Source of the DNA: Lytechinus pictus
Lineage: Eukaryota > Echinodermata > Echinoidea > Temnopleuroida > Toxopneustidae
Assembly: GCF_037042905.1 (NCBI RefSeq)
Contig: NC_087252.1
Coordinates: forward strand, 36,581,556-36,645,555
Length of the DNA: 64,000 nucleotides
Direction of reading: 5' to 3'
Positions 30,601-37,900 of the stretch are shown piece after piece; the first letter of the stretch is position 1; every line of letters begins with the position of its first letter. The notes below the pieces were generated by a model that worked only from the letters and a program-made list of their open reading frames with translations, was not told where the DNA came from and made no database searches. The position numbers and the translations under genes were made by a program.

Positions 30601-33542
30601 GCTTATGATGTGACCCCAATCACAAATAAGTGTCCACGGAACTTAACAATAAATATACACTTTCAAACATTTATGTGTGTTTTAATCGTAATGATTTTGC
30701 ACATTCCATTTCAGTATTGTAGATCTATCAGGACCTTGTATCGACCATGGGAACTATGATTTTATATGCTTTATATACATGTATATATCCTGGAAGCAAT
30801 GCGTTGCGTTTATTATTCTTGCCAAATGAAAGTTAATAGTTTCTATAAAACAATAATGAAAACAAAATAGTTACATGTGCAATTAGGTTCGTCACCCAGC
30901 CACTCCCCATCTTCTGCGCAAACCCAAACGACGGCGTCAGCATCACCACCCATTGCAAATCCATCATTGCACATCCATGTTATGTAAGAATTGGCAGGGT
31001 AGGAGTCTACATCGTTGAGGCCGGGGCTGGAGGTACAGTTTGAACAGGTAGCGTTCGGCGAAAGGCATTCTGAATTCACACCAGCTAAGGCAAATACATA
31101 AAATGAGGATGTGAGCATGATCACGATAGTAATTGAAAACAAAATGTCTAAGCAAGACTTGAGTCAGCAAAAACTGTAAACATTACACTGCAAAAACTAT
31201 GGTGTTGATTTAACATCAGCACGGAATCTATATTATATCCACACCAGGAAAGTATTAAACAACACCAGATAAGTGTTTGTTTTTTTATTCATTCATTTAT
31301 TTATTCATTTTTCCAACAAAATTTACAATGCAATAATTACAATAAGGAAAATATAAATGACATAAACATTCAAATAAACAAAATATAACGAATATACACC
31401 TGATATACAATATACAACACCAATTAGTATTAAAGCAGCATCGGTTTGATTCCAAGCTGGTGTTGTTTCAATACTTCTCTGGTGTGGGCATATATAGATT
31501 CCGGGCTGGTGTTAGATCAACACCGGAGTTTTTGCAGTGTACCATGATTTATCACATAAGTTCAAACAAAGATGTGTATTTTAATGGTACGCTTTGATAG
31601 TAGAACGTACTTGATCATGATTTTAATATAATTTGTATATTAGTCGTAATTTGTTATTAATACTCCATGGCGTAGCCTATTCCTTGCATTAAAGATAAAT
31701 ACCTTTTGTGGTAACGATGGCAAAATTAGTTCGAAAAGCATCTAACGATATTACCGCCAAATTGTTTGTATGTATAAATAAAAAAAAATATGTGCCAAAT
31801 GGCTCTGGAAGAAAATACGTAATTGCTGAGTAATGGTCAAAATAATTCAAGTCAAACTTTATTTTCGCAAATACGATAAAATACAAAGAAACATCAATTA
31901 TTGCGATTAGATAATAAAATAAATTGTGTGGCTTTCCATGAAGTTTATGAGAAACATGTAAAGGCTGTTTCTCCAGAACATAGTAAAAACACAACAATAT
32001 TAATAAAAACAATCTCAAATCATTATATTAAAGTCAATGCAGGAAAAAAGGAAATAAAGAGTACACAAAATACGAGTTGAAGGGGGTGGGGTAAATACCG
32101 TACGAGTAATGCATTGATATCAACTGTGAAACTTAATAATCATTTACTATAAATTTCCATACTGTTTTCTAAATGAAGATATAAATTATGAAATGGTTAT
32201 TATTTGGAGAATCTCATTCAATTGTTTGGGACCCACATAACTCAATTAATTAAATTCTGTGACTAGACTTGATAGACCATAAATAAAATTAATTGGAAGA
32301 ACGGGTATTATAATTATGTACTTGATTATTGTATTGGAACAGGTCTGAAAAAGGAGTTCATGCTTATTAATATCGTATATGTTAAGTAAGGATATTTTCT
32401 TAAATAAAGGTGCGGATGTTGCTAGGTAATGGGAATTGGTAATTATTCTTAAACATTTCTTTTGAATTTTGAATATTGAGTCTAATTCATATAAGGTTAC
32501 ATTGGTAGTCCAGACAATATTGCAATATCTTAAATTAGATAAGGGAAAATTATGGAATGGTATAGAGTTATCAGATTTAATATGAAGCAAACACTGCTTA
32601 AGTTTGTAAATCAAATTGGTATTCCTACTTATCTTATGTAAAACATTGATCATATGGTACTTAAAACTCAAAAGATTATCCAATATGACACCTACACAGT
32701 TAATGAAATCACTTAATTCGATATGTTTATTGTCGATATAAATATGAATATGGGCGTTGTTAATTAGATTATTATTATAAGATTCGTCAGTAATATGGGT
32801 TCGTGTTAAAGATTTATTTCTTTTTCATTTTTTTTAATAGATGCATCTAGTTTTATTGATACTTGATTTTAACCAGTCGGATAAATGATTTTCTTTTCAC
32901 TGACAAGTTGTGAAGATGGCTATTTGTTCTTAACATCAAACAGATCCATACAGTAGATGCACATATTCGCCGAATTTCACTTTTGTATGACATGTTACAC
33001 AATTATTTATATTATTACAAATTAACTTTTCTTAAAGAACCTCCTTTGTTAACATCGTTTTCTAGACCCAAAAACGTCAGTTTGAAAAATAAAACGGTAA
33101 CCACGTAGTTTGTACAAGAGCAGTAAAGATCATTGTGTGTGACAAAGCTTTCGAGGAATTATGTTAAATGAAACCAAAACCCAAGAAGAAAAGCAATTTT
33201 ATTGGAAAGAGTAAAATGAGAGGAACAATTAAAAAAAACGTTTCATCAAATTGGTTATGAAATAAGCAAATTATGGATATTATTATTATTATAACCATCA
33301 TCGTCATCATCATGCTAGAATCATTAATGCTGCTATTTTCATCGTTTTCAATAATTTGTGTGGTTATTGTTCATTATTGTTTTTATCAATACTATCATTT
33401 CTGCTATTATCAATTATCTTCATCCTACACACATAATCAATAGTATATATTAAAGTACTGTGATACAAATGAGTATGGCATACGTACCGAAGGTAAGTGC
33501 GCCGGCAACAATCAAAAGAAGGAGCTGTATGCATCTATCCAT
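7728..33542 (-). CDS. Receptor A: CCP2-CTLD2-CCP2 type I membrane protein (16 exons)
   Basis: Joining 16 exons bounded by AG and GT gives one open frame of 795 codons. Order and approximate residues: signal peptide 1-18; CCP 19-88 and 89-151; CTLD 152-279 and 280-420; CCP 421-482 and 483-542; Ser/Thr-rich stalk 543-673; TM helix 674-700; cytoplasmic tail to 795. CTLDs of this kind bind glycans or proteins and CCP modules are common in complement and adhesion proteins, so this is probably a cell-surface recognition receptor; the ligand is unknown. Fourteen of 15 introns are phase 1 and the TM/tail intron is phase 2. The start ATG at 33542 has A at -3 and G at +4. The frame ends at 7728-7730, but a conserved-looking tail continues in another frame down to 7604. 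It is a tandem paralogue of receptor B (49530-62235). I do not recognise a named orthologue. Exon joins are inferred without transcript data. Confidence 0.85.
8017..8890. other. Receptor A last intron
   Basis: AT-rich intron between the TM and tail exons. No exon, RNA or clear mobile element is seen. Confidence 0.55.
8891..8969 (-). CDS. Receptor A exon 15: transmembrane helix
   Basis: 79 nt, phase 1 in and phase 2 out. It encodes AIVGGVSAAVIVIILLILAV then ALTKKR: a hydrophobic helix followed by a basic stop-transfer. Receptor B's TM exon is also 79 nt with the same phases. Confidence 0.9.
9355..9402 (-). CDS. Receptor A exon 14: juxtamembrane stalk
   Basis: 48 nt, phase 1-1, encoding EITTEPSNGDPQPNI. 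The donor G|GTAAGT leads directly into the TM exon in frame. Confidence 0.75.
9728..9802 (-). CDS. Receptor A exon 13: Ser/Thr stalk, duplicate
   Basis: 75 nt, phase 1-1. YPASSKKTDKISSTPESSTA then PTEK. About 20 residues parallel exon 12. Confidence 0.75.
9936..10022 (-). CDS. Receptor A exon 12: Ser/Thr stalk
   Basis: 87 nt, phase 1-1. It encodes PKTNSPTTSSKTDKISSLPD and then SSTAHITK. The next exon repeats KTDKISS and SSTA, so the two are tandem duplicates. Acceptor ttttacag|AT, donor G|GTAAAT. Confidence 0.75.
10141..10182 (-). pseudogene. Relic stalk exon without donor
   Basis: ATCCCCAGACCAATTC and ACCACGTCTTCTAAA repeat the beginning of the 9936-10022 exon after a good acceptor, but no phase 1 donor follows. 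The copy is decayed and lies about 160 nt from its neighbours on both sides. Confidence 0.55.
10322..10343 (-). pseudogene. Relic stalk exon, internally deleted
   Basis: Acceptor ctttacag|ATCCCAAGACC and donor G|GTAAAC match the stalk exon at 9936-10022, but only 22 nt remain. Inclusion would break the frame, so it is probably not used. The minus-strand sequence before its acceptor is a CTA-type triplet repeat. Confidence 0.55.
10490..12405 (+). pseudogene. CR1/L2-like LINE, 5'-truncated and broken, in a receptor A intron
   Basis: Reverse transcriptase of the Jockey/CR1 type, antisense to receptor A. Motifs in order: KKSSGFDGISYDFL, NYRPISLLTTFSKILEK, FLDFSKAFDTINHEILL, GVPQGSILGPLL and FTDD (usually FADD). 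A frameshift near 11310 moves the frame to ANKLSLNFKKTHYM, a TAA interrupts at 11596-11598, and the C-terminal part (LLPYLNNGILAWGNAS, HSYPTRQ) runs to 12111. The 3' UTR shares TACAAGCTTTGCTTTTTA with the copy at 37064 and ends in ATCA repeats at 12374-12404. The endonuclease is missing. Confidence 0.9.
12541..12615 (-). CDS. Receptor A exon 11: mucin-like stalk
   Basis: 75 nt, phase 1-1. It encodes DMTSQISDSTTGSSTIGAST and a few more residues ending TSE. The splice sites (gttgcag|AT, G|GTAAGC) and phase agree with the neighbours. Confidence 0.75.
13230..13345 (-). mobile_element. SINE 3' fragment
   Basis: (AAT)n followed by TTTATAGCGCATATCAC and ATGCGCTTCCAAAGGACTT is the inverse of the end of the SINE at 14797-15020. 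Confidence 0.6.
13492..13599 (-). CDS. Receptor A exon 10: mucin-like stalk
   Basis: 108 nt, phase 1-1. Thr/Ser/Pro-rich sequence (VPTQPTTDALTTSHK, EASTTFADYTTSPSN) without cysteines; a probable O-glycosylated spacer between CCP4 and the membrane. Confidence 0.8.
14387..14566 (-). CDS. Receptor A exon 9: CCP module 4
   Basis: 180 nt, phase 1-1. VTCPNST, VAVYTCSTGYVP, SYCQADGTWSN and FTC form a Sushi domain. Several Asn-x-Thr sites suggest N-glycosylation. It corresponds to receptor B's 54813-54989 exon. Confidence 0.9.
14797..15020 (+). mobile_element. tRNA-derived SINE, headless copy
   Basis: The body contains TTCAGCAAGAAATCATTCC and CTCGACCCAGGTGAGGTGAA and ends GCGCTATACAAGAACTG with an (ATT)n-type tail. 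The reverse complement occurs at 56580-56830. The tRNA-like head seen in the 59085 copy is absent. Confidence 0.6.
15240..15425 (-). CDS. Receptor A exon 8: CCP module 3
   Basis: 186 nt, phase 1-1. Four-cysteine Sushi: PTCGDPGEPLHGSRSP, VNYECDPGYEV, ATCMFNGRWD, PGC. Length and sequence match receptor B's 55783-55968 exon (CGDPGAPTNGSRSP, CDPGYKL), which establishes paralogy. Confidence 0.9.
15553..15684. repeat. TA and GA microsatellites
   Basis: (TA)n at about 15557-15659 adjoins (GA)n at 15661-15689, inside a receptor A intron. The TA-coded small frames over it are artefacts. Confidence 0.9.
15834..16450. mobile_element. Foldback element centred on a perfect 36-bp palindrome
   Basis: The ends are GGACAATCACCCCGGG and inverse CCCGGGACAATCAC, with inner TACCATGCGCGACCA and its inverse TGGTCGCGCATGGTA. 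The midpoint falls on a perfect 36-bp palindrome at 16126-16161. Non-coding, in the intron between exons 8 and 7. Confidence 0.6.
16576..16722 (-). CDS. Receptor A exon 7: CTLD2, C-terminal part with EPN and WND
   Basis: 147 nt, phase 1-1. QWASGEPNDLFGNDEC supplies EPN, and KWNDERC with FICQF supplies WND and the last cysteines. EPN plus WND is the classical Ca-dependent, mannose-type pairing of vertebrate CTLDs, so this is the domain most likely to bind sugar in receptor A. Confidence 0.9.
16723..17800. other. Receptor A intron with one arm of foldback family B
   Basis: 17200-17240 matches one terminus of foldback family B (CTGAGGTGGACTTGACCTTT). The remainder has TGTGTA-rich stretches at 17005-17150 and no exon that I can support. 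Confidence 0.5.
17810..18230 (-). pseudogene. LINE RT C-terminal fragment
   Basis: The frame 17912-18223 ends with a signature found at the C-terminus of many CR1/L2-type elements: LRSGGDHFRL, RSFTVAAAKEWNKLPIKLR, then SLLRFKKQLKTYLYLG. Only the last ~100 codons remain, within a receptor A intron. Confidence 0.75.
18334..18609 (-). CDS. Receptor A exon 6: CTLD2, N-terminal part
   Basis: 276 nt, phase 1-1, donor A|GTAAGT. VCSDGYLD, GDCYHFF, WDGAATACEYQGGYLAEI and WWIGGYEEENGEPRSW identify a CTLD. A C10 run (G10 on the plus strand) starts 13 nt after the donor. Confidence 0.9.
19217..19480 (-). repeat. LINE 3' end fragment
   Basis: On the minus strand AATAAATTCATCTCC leads into a (GAATT)n tail, resembling the 3' end of the LINE relic that begins just downstream on the plus strand. 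Non-coding. Confidence 0.35.
19740..20840 (-). pseudogene. Degenerate non-LTR retrotransposon RT
   Basis: Broken frames give, in order, YGNRQVLSTTHYLVKLL, TDFSKAFHRLDHNILI, NHAGVPQGTKLGPISFL, LKYVDDLTTDENPS and NPNKCNVIRV, so palm motifs A to C of an RT are recognisable with stops and shifts between them. The 3' end at about 19742-19757 is an (ATTGA)n tail. Confidence 0.75.
21060..21210. repeat. GC-homopolymer foldback fragment
   Basis: Dispersed-repeat-like sequence with a G12 run and the phrase GGGGGCTAAAGCCCTCCCCC. Only one arm is visible, so it cannot be classified. Confidence 0.35.
21869..22995. repeat. Local tandem duplication (two blocks of ~560 bp) with inner ~150-bp repeats
   Basis: Block 1 (21869-22442) and block 2 (22443-22995) are near-identical. 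Each contains two copies of a ~150-bp unit including GTTTTGTGTGTGGGCTTATG and CTATTCTTAGTTCGGGTGAA. Block 2 ends in the real receptor A exon 5; block 1 ends in a copy of its 3' half. A 71-codon open frame in each block is a by-product of the duplication. Confidence 0.85.
22372..22437 (-). pseudogene. Partial copy of receptor A exon 5
   Basis: It encodes NWNDESCGNSEEKGYICQF with a donor-like GTGAGT, but the 5' half of the exon and its acceptor were not duplicated. It cannot be spliced like the parent exon. Confidence 0.75.
22927..23079 (-). CDS. Receptor A exon 5: CTLD1, C-terminal half
   Basis: 153 nt, phase 1-1, donor A|GTGAGT. It contains FWKEGEPSS in place of an EPN loop, CVEMRD, then NWNDESC and YICQF. 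WND, a Ca-site-2 element, is present, but EPN is EPS. A partial second copy of this exon lies at 22372-22437. Confidence 0.9.
23080..24386. other. Receptor A intron with triplet repeats
   Basis: ATT/ATC-rich low-complexity sequence at 23230-23370 yields spurious frames. At 24020-24095 an arm related to foldback family B occurs (GATGAAATTTTCAGC). A C10 run lies near 23830. No exon is seen. Confidence 0.5.
24387..24617 (-). CDS. Receptor A exon 4: CTLD1, N-terminal half
   Basis: 231 nt, phase 1-1. It carries the opening cysteines and core of a CTLD: NCSDSQ, STCFAV, WSGARDYCDREGGFLALV and the WIGG motif in FWIGGQEGRHWKW. The acceptor tttccag lies 8 nt from a (CT)n tract (minus sense). Receptor B splits the equivalent region into two exons. 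Confidence 0.9.
24626..24685. repeat. (GA)n microsatellite serving as polypyrimidine tract
   Basis: On the minus strand this is about 60 nt of nearly pure CT, ending 8 nt before the exon 4 acceptor AG. Confidence 0.85.
25939..26125. mobile_element. Short hairpin element around a TA core
   Basis: Arms of about 75 bp: CCACGCGTGGC, CAAGTATAGACATGTTTTGT and CCCTTTTCAAA, with inverse copies after a TA-repeat loop. It lies next to a Penelope-like terminal phrase at 26165-26215. Confidence 0.65.
26160..26235 (+). repeat. Penelope-like terminal fragment
   Basis: CTGAAGAAGGCCCAATTATG then GCCGAAAGCTTGTGATTAAA resembles terminal regions of Penelope-like elements and the phrase at 2455-2505 (inverse). 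No coding part is seen. Confidence 0.4.
26280..26350. repeat. TA and GT microsatellites
   Basis: TA-repeat tract followed by a GT-rich tract within the receptor A intron. Confidence 0.8.
26971..27780. mobile_element. Mariner-like long-TIR MITE, copy 2 (most diverged)
   Basis: Same layout as the copy at 5860, with altered ends (CAGTGGGTCCCGCAAAAA and GTGGGACGCAC) and no intact TA flanks. It is the oldest-looking copy. Confidence 0.75.
27860..28370. repeat. Divergent tandem repeat with GCGAGCGCGAAGCGCGAGC core
   Basis: Five degenerate units, about 60 to 115 bp apart. Each has a GC-rich core (GCGAGCGCGAAGCGCGAGCT, or variants) followed by an AT-rich stretch with TGATATTCCAACCT and GAATGAGTACCTT. 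It is non-coding, within the intron between exons 4 and 3. Confidence 0.65.
28371..29369. other. Receptor A intron, unclassified
   Basis: It includes C14 next to GCCGCCCCTG (28515-28555), possibly one arm of the family at 1711. GACAAAGTG and GCACCGAAACATGTTGG at 28995-29040 recall Penelope-like ends. No exon is supported. Confidence 0.45.
29370..29558 (-). CDS. Receptor A exon 3: CCP module 2
   Basis: 189 nt, phase 1-1. Canonical four-cysteine Sushi domain: ITCPSPPVPANG, IQYTCNANYY, TSTCLPSGSWSN, EPYC. The splice sites are gaatgcag|TC and A|GTAAGC. Confidence 0.9.
29559..30874. other. Receptor A intron between exons 3 and 2
   Basis: About 29800-30070 is distantly like the interior of foldback family B (CATCCCTCACTC then TTTATTTTATTTTGCATTCC). 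The remainder has no recognised content. Confidence 0.45.
30875..31084 (-). CDS. Receptor A exon 2: atypical CCP module 1
   Basis: 210 nt, phase 1-1, acceptor ttag|CT, donor T|GTAACT. It has CCP-like landmarks (YITWMCNDGFAMGG, VWVCAEDGEWLGDEPNC) but six cysteines rather than four, the additional ones crowded near the N-terminus (ATCSNC). It is the most divergent of the four CCPs and could instead be a CCP-related module. Confidence 0.75.
31186..31539. mobile_element. TA-flanked MITE with CACTGCAAAAACT ends and an inner LINE tail
   Basis: TA at 31184-31185 and 31540-31541. Left end CACTGCAAAAACT then GGTGTTGAT; right end inverse, TCAACACCGGAG then TTTTTGCAGTG. A second inverted pair (CACCAG with GTATTAAACAACACC) lies inside. 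The centre (about 31277-31425) reads on the minus strand as a LINE 3' tail with AATGAATAA repeats, a nested insertion. Confidence 0.65.
31840..32790 (-). pseudogene. LINE RT/C-terminal relic
   Basis: Frame 32246-32683 continues upstream to about 32790 as HIELSDFINCVGVILDNLLS then FKYHM. KISRNTNLIYKLKQ, NIVWTT and IFKIQKKCLRIITNSHYLA are typical of the region after the RT palm in CR1-like elements. The presumed 3' end is near 31840 (AATAAAGTTTGACTTG, minus). Confidence 0.65.
32791..33487. other. Receptor A first intron, unclassified part
   Basis: AT-rich, with ATT/ATC triplets at 33280-33420. No exon or element is recognised. Confidence 0.5.
33488..33542 (-). CDS. Receptor A exon 1: signal peptide
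   Basis: It encodes MDRCIQLLLLIVAGALTF: a short charged start, a hydrophobic core, then small residues, as in a secretory signal. The donor is G|GTACGTA, giving a phase 1 intron. The next exon supplies the rest of an Ala codon. Confidence 0.8.
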
Positions 33543-33780
33543 ATTTCCAATCTACGAATGACCTTGGGAGCTGGCATTATTCAATATATGAGCTGGTCAA
33601 CAAGGAAACAAACTGGGTGTGTTATTAGTATCATAAAAACTATTAATAGCATTGTAAACTTACAAATTATTAAATATCTCGATAAATCAAAGGACTTTGC
33701 TCTTCGCGCAACCTTTTAGGCTAAAAGCATCAATACCACGCAAACTTCTGCTCGCGATCATCGTTTTAATGCATGACCAA

Positions 33781-33813
33781 GGAGAGAGAGAGAGAGAGGA
33801 AACGATATATATG

Positions 33814-33903
<90 letters not shown>

Positions 33904-33960
33904 TATAAAGAGAGATAGGGGGTGTGTGTGTGTGTGTGAGAGAGAGAGGATAGACAAAGA
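33781..33960. repeat. Compound GA/TA/CA/GT microsatellite 5' of receptor A
   Basis: (GA)n, (CA)n, a long (TA)n, (GT)n and again (GA)n lie 240-420 bp upstream of the receptor A start codon. The position is promoter-proximal, but no promoter element can be assigned. The frames here are low-complexity artefacts. Confidence 0.85.
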
Positions 33961-35571
33961 GAGGCAGGGGCAGTGATTCTGGGAGGCCAGGGTGTACAGT
34001 GCCACCATTGTTTATAGCACTGAAAAAAGTGCCCTTTTATGCAAGAAAAATGCCTCTCGGGAACGTGTACTGCGCCCCTTACACCTGAAAACGACTCGTT
34101 TTGTGTCTGAGCAAGTTCCCCCATTGCCTTTTTGTTAGTGCCCTGTCAGTCTCGTATCAGTTCCCCCTTTTACCCCAAAAAAGGCCGCTGACGAACATGA
34201 TCTGTACCCCTAAGAAGGACCCGTTTTATGTGTTAACGAGTGCCCCTATGAAATAAGACAACAATATTCCCATTTTCGTTATCTCTTATGAAGAAAAACA
34301 AAAATTGTACGAATAGTCCTATGTGCCTTACGTTTCATGAGTCATGTGAGTGGGGTAGATAAACAGTGGCGTAGAGATGAGGGGGGCTCTCCCTCCAAAA
34401 AAATCACAACCAAGAAAAAAAGAGAAAAGGAAAGAGAGAAGGGTGAAATATGGTACTTTTTTTTGAAAAATATTCAAAATGTTTACGTGTCAAAATTTAT
34501 CACAAAATTGAATTTTCGTTTAAAAGTGTTAAAATTTGTGCTCGCTCGCAGCTTCTTATAAATCGTACGTGATACGACATATCGGGCCACCACAATTTTT
34601 TTTCTCTCATTACACATCTGTAGAATAGTCTTCTTTTTGTTTCCTTTGTTATAAAATAGTGCCCTTTACGAGTGAAAATGTGCAATTTTCCCTGTCCCCC
34701 CCCCCCCCACTTTCAAATTCGCTCCGCCGCCTCTGAAGAAAGGAAGAAAATTTTCAGCTGCTCTATATTAACCAGTTTAGTCATTTAAACTACCTCGAAG
34801 AATTTGTAAATGAAAATACATAATTTACTGGTTCAGTGGTTAATCACCCTGAACTTTTTTTTACAAGTGCTAACTTTGAATAAATTAACATTTTATACAA
34901 TGTTTGCGGAGCTTTTTATGTGCAATGATAGGCGGATTTGTTCGTTGTGTACAATAAGGGTCTATTTTGACACCAGGAAACAGGCATATCTAAAGATTTG
35001 TTGAACTTGATTTACCCTGACATAAACATAGCCGACGGACTAGTAAATACATCGTTTAAATATTATATAAACTTAAAGAGATCACGCGAATGTTCGTTTA
35101 CAGGTTAAGTAAACCATCAAAACAAACATCGAATGATATCATCTTGTCCAAGCTATTTAGATAACTGTTTTAACAATCGTTGTTTGCATGATCTGGTCTA
35201 ACAACCTAAAATAGAACGCATGCAATTTGTGTTAATACAAGTCGTGAAACGATCGCAAGAAAAACCATCAGAAACAAAGAGGGGGCGATTAACTAGCCGA
35301 TGAACTATGATAATTTACATAATTAAAATTCCGCAAAACAATATTTGTATGTAGATCTTGACCTTCTTGATCAAACTTTTGAATTATTTTCCCCGCTTTG
35401 CGGAATATAAAAAGTAAGTTCACCAACTGTTTTGTATACGATCATTATTGCAAAATGCTATTTTGTACACTTGATTTAAAAAAGTTTTGCTTATTCGACT
35501 TGACTTCATTTATTACTGTTATCTTCGGTCTAGAAAATCCCTTTGATATGACGCTTCGTGGTGACTCCCTA
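33961..35571. other. Intergenic region upstream of receptor A
   Basis: Segments at 33975-34300 (TGCCCCTTA, CGACTCG and similar) look like an old dispersed repeat. No gene, RNA or clear element is seen; the receptor A promoter should lie near 33543-34000 but shows no recognisable motif. Confidence 0.45.
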
Positions 35572-36158
35572 TTAAAGGGGCATTTCGGGCAGAAGAGAGA
35601 GAGAGAGTAAAATTCGCTGAAAAAAAATCTGACTTGAATAAAGAGGGAAAAATCAAACGAGCATAATGCAAAAAAATAACCGAAATCGGATGTAAAATAA
35701 GAAAATTATGACATTTTGAAGTAAAAAAAAAAGTTAAGCTCATAACTCAATGACATGCAAATGAGAGAGTCGATGATGTCCACCACTCACTATTTATTTT
35801 ATTGTTTGAATCTTACAATATTTAGATTTTTACCAGTTTGACATAAATGACAAACTTTAACTGAACAATAAAATGTTATAACAATGGTAATATCACATGT
35901 TCACGGTGGAATGAAAATTTATTTCATAGGAAAATTAGAATATTTCATAATTATTATAATATACAAAATAAATAGTGAGTGAGTGATGTCATCAGTTCTC
36001 TCACTTGCATACCGACCAGGATGTGCATAATATCTGGTTTATGAAATTGAGCTAAACTTTAAAATTTCATAACTTTGATGAAATTTTCAGTGTTATCCTC
36101 ATTGAATTCGTCTCTCTTTCTTCAAATCAATTTTTGTTGGGGTTGACTTGTCTTTTAA
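35572..36158. mobile_element. Foldback family B, copy 1
   Basis: It begins TTAAAGG and ends CTTTTAA. The arms share AAATCGGATGTAAAATAAG, GACATTTTGAAGT and CACTCACTATTTATTTT with inverse partners. The paralogue at 53052-53664 is better preserved. A TTAA-type flank is suggested. Non-coding. Confidence 0.7.
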
Positions 36159-36179
36159 CGGTATTTTTTTTTCTCTTTA

Positions 36180-36830
36180 AACCTCTTTCGAGGGACTTTA
36201 TTTAAATCTCTATAATACAATTTACAAATCACAAAGTATGTACAGTAATCAAATTAATCAATCAATAAATGAGTTCCAGCAATTTGTCAATTTCTTTTGT
36301 ATCCTTATTTTTGGTAACATATTTTGAACTTAAATACCATCTTAGTTTCATTTTCAAATTCATCCATAATCTATTTACATTAACAAAGTAATAACCCTTT
36401 TTCATACTCGTTTCAATATAATTTCTAAAAATGGTGTATTGAGTAAAATTCAAAATTATATTAATTAACCAGTATTTCGGTTCCTGTATATTCCAACCTA
36501 AAATTACTATATTTTCATTAACACAGACCTGTACTTTAGAAACAGAAATAATTGTGTCTTCTACCATTTTCCATAGAGGTTTTATATTCTCACATTTTAT
36601 CAACATATGCATAATTGTTCCTTAAGTAAACAAAGATTACATTTATCATCATTTTTTAAACTCCATTTAAATAAATTTGACTGGGACGGAAGTATTTTAT
36701 GCAGGAGCTTAAAATTAAATTCTCTAACCTTGTTATCTTTTATTTGTCTAAGTTTAAAATACAGGACTTTGTCCCAATTAATTTCTCTCTGAAGTCCAAA
36801 ACATAAAGAACGGTCTTTTAATGGTATAGT
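36180..36830 (-). pseudogene. L1-like LINE C-terminal relic
   Basis: WDKVLYFKLRQIKDNKVREF, NFKLLHKILPSQSNLFKW then DKCNLCLLKEQL is the C-terminal region of L1/Tx1-type elements. After a frameshift at about 36600-36610 it resumes as HMLIKCENIKPLW, completing a CxxC...HxxxxC knuckle. The frame ends at 36262. Confidence 0.7.
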
Positions 36831-37063
36831 GCGCATGCGTAAATGCATGACACACACAACGCGTACAATGAAATCGATTCGTTGCGCAGCATAGAGCACA
36901 ATGAAACACAACGAACAACCTCTACATGTCAAAGACTTAAATACGATATTAGTGATGATGCCATAATTTGGCAAGTAATATGACTTGTTCAATCACGTTT
37001 CTCCATCTTATATATTATTATTATTATCATTTTTTTTTTTTTTTGGGGGGGGGGATGTGATAG

Positions 37064-37519
37064 ATGTTAATAACTATGGAGGTGGCAGGTGTACCAGAAC
37101 GACCGGGAGAGGTTCCTGAAAGGATCATACTCAATATTGCAAAACACATCAGCCCAGAGCTTGCAGCATCCGACTTCGATGTGGTTCATCGGCTGGGTTC
37201 CAAGCGCCAAGCTGATAACAGAGCCCGTCCAATCATCGTGCGATTCACCACAAGACGTGCTCGGAACATCATGTATGATGGAAGAAGAAAGCTGAAGACC
37301 CTCAGCACAAAAGATCTTGGATACAACAGCGATGGCAAGATCTACCTCAATGAAAACTTGATCGCTTCCACTAAGGAGCTAATGAAAGATCTCAACAAGG
37401 CCCGCCGAGATGCCGGATACAAGTTCTTGTGGACCCAGAATGGCCGAATCTATGTAAGGAAGGATGAGAAGTGTCAACCCATCATCATTCATTCCAGAGA
37501 GGACTTTTCCAAACTGTAG
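37064..37519 (+). CDS. LINE ORF1 remainder (L1-ORF1-like C-terminal domain)
   Basis: 151 codons: MEVAGVPERPGEVPERIILN, DFDVVHRLGSKRQ, RPIIVRFTTRRARN, GKIYLNENL. This is the RNA-binding C-terminal half seen in ORF1 proteins of several LINE clades. A stop codon directly precedes the first Met and the usual N-terminal half is missing, so the element looks 5'-truncated here. ORF2 follows in the same frame 381 nt later. Confidence 0.75.
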   Translation: MLITMEVAGVPERPGEVPERIILNIAKHISPELAASDFDVVHRLGSKRQADNRARPIIVRFTTRRARNIMYDGRRKLKTLSTKDLGYNSDGKIYLNENLIASTKELMKDLNKARRDAGYKFLWTQNGRIYVRKDEKCQPIIIHSREDFSKL

Positions 37520-37900
37520 TAGGACTATCCTTCATCCATTCCATGTTATTCGATTTTCCAGTATTCTTTTCATTTATTATGAAATTCTCGTCCCAAAATG
37601 TTTCGCATTGTTCAATATCTGTGTTATTTTCCGTGGTATATTTTGCATTCCCTCACTGCCCTTTCAATAATGTTTCAATACCAGACATTTTATGGAGGTC
37701 ATTTTACTTATTTTTGTGTGCAAATATTCTTCATCGCCCGTTAATAATTGTATTAGATAATCTTTATTTTGTTAACTATTACAACTGTAGTATTTTCCGA
37801 ACTCGAATTTTGGGTCATGATGGTATCAAATCTAAAAAATGCTTTATATGCTTAGCTTACAAAGATTTTGTTTTAAAATGGCAATATATTATATTTCATA

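Noticed and set aside
33687..34124. 145-codon minus frame upstream of receptor A
   Set aside because: It is composed mostly of CA/TA/GA microsatellite; no domain or plausible splice context.
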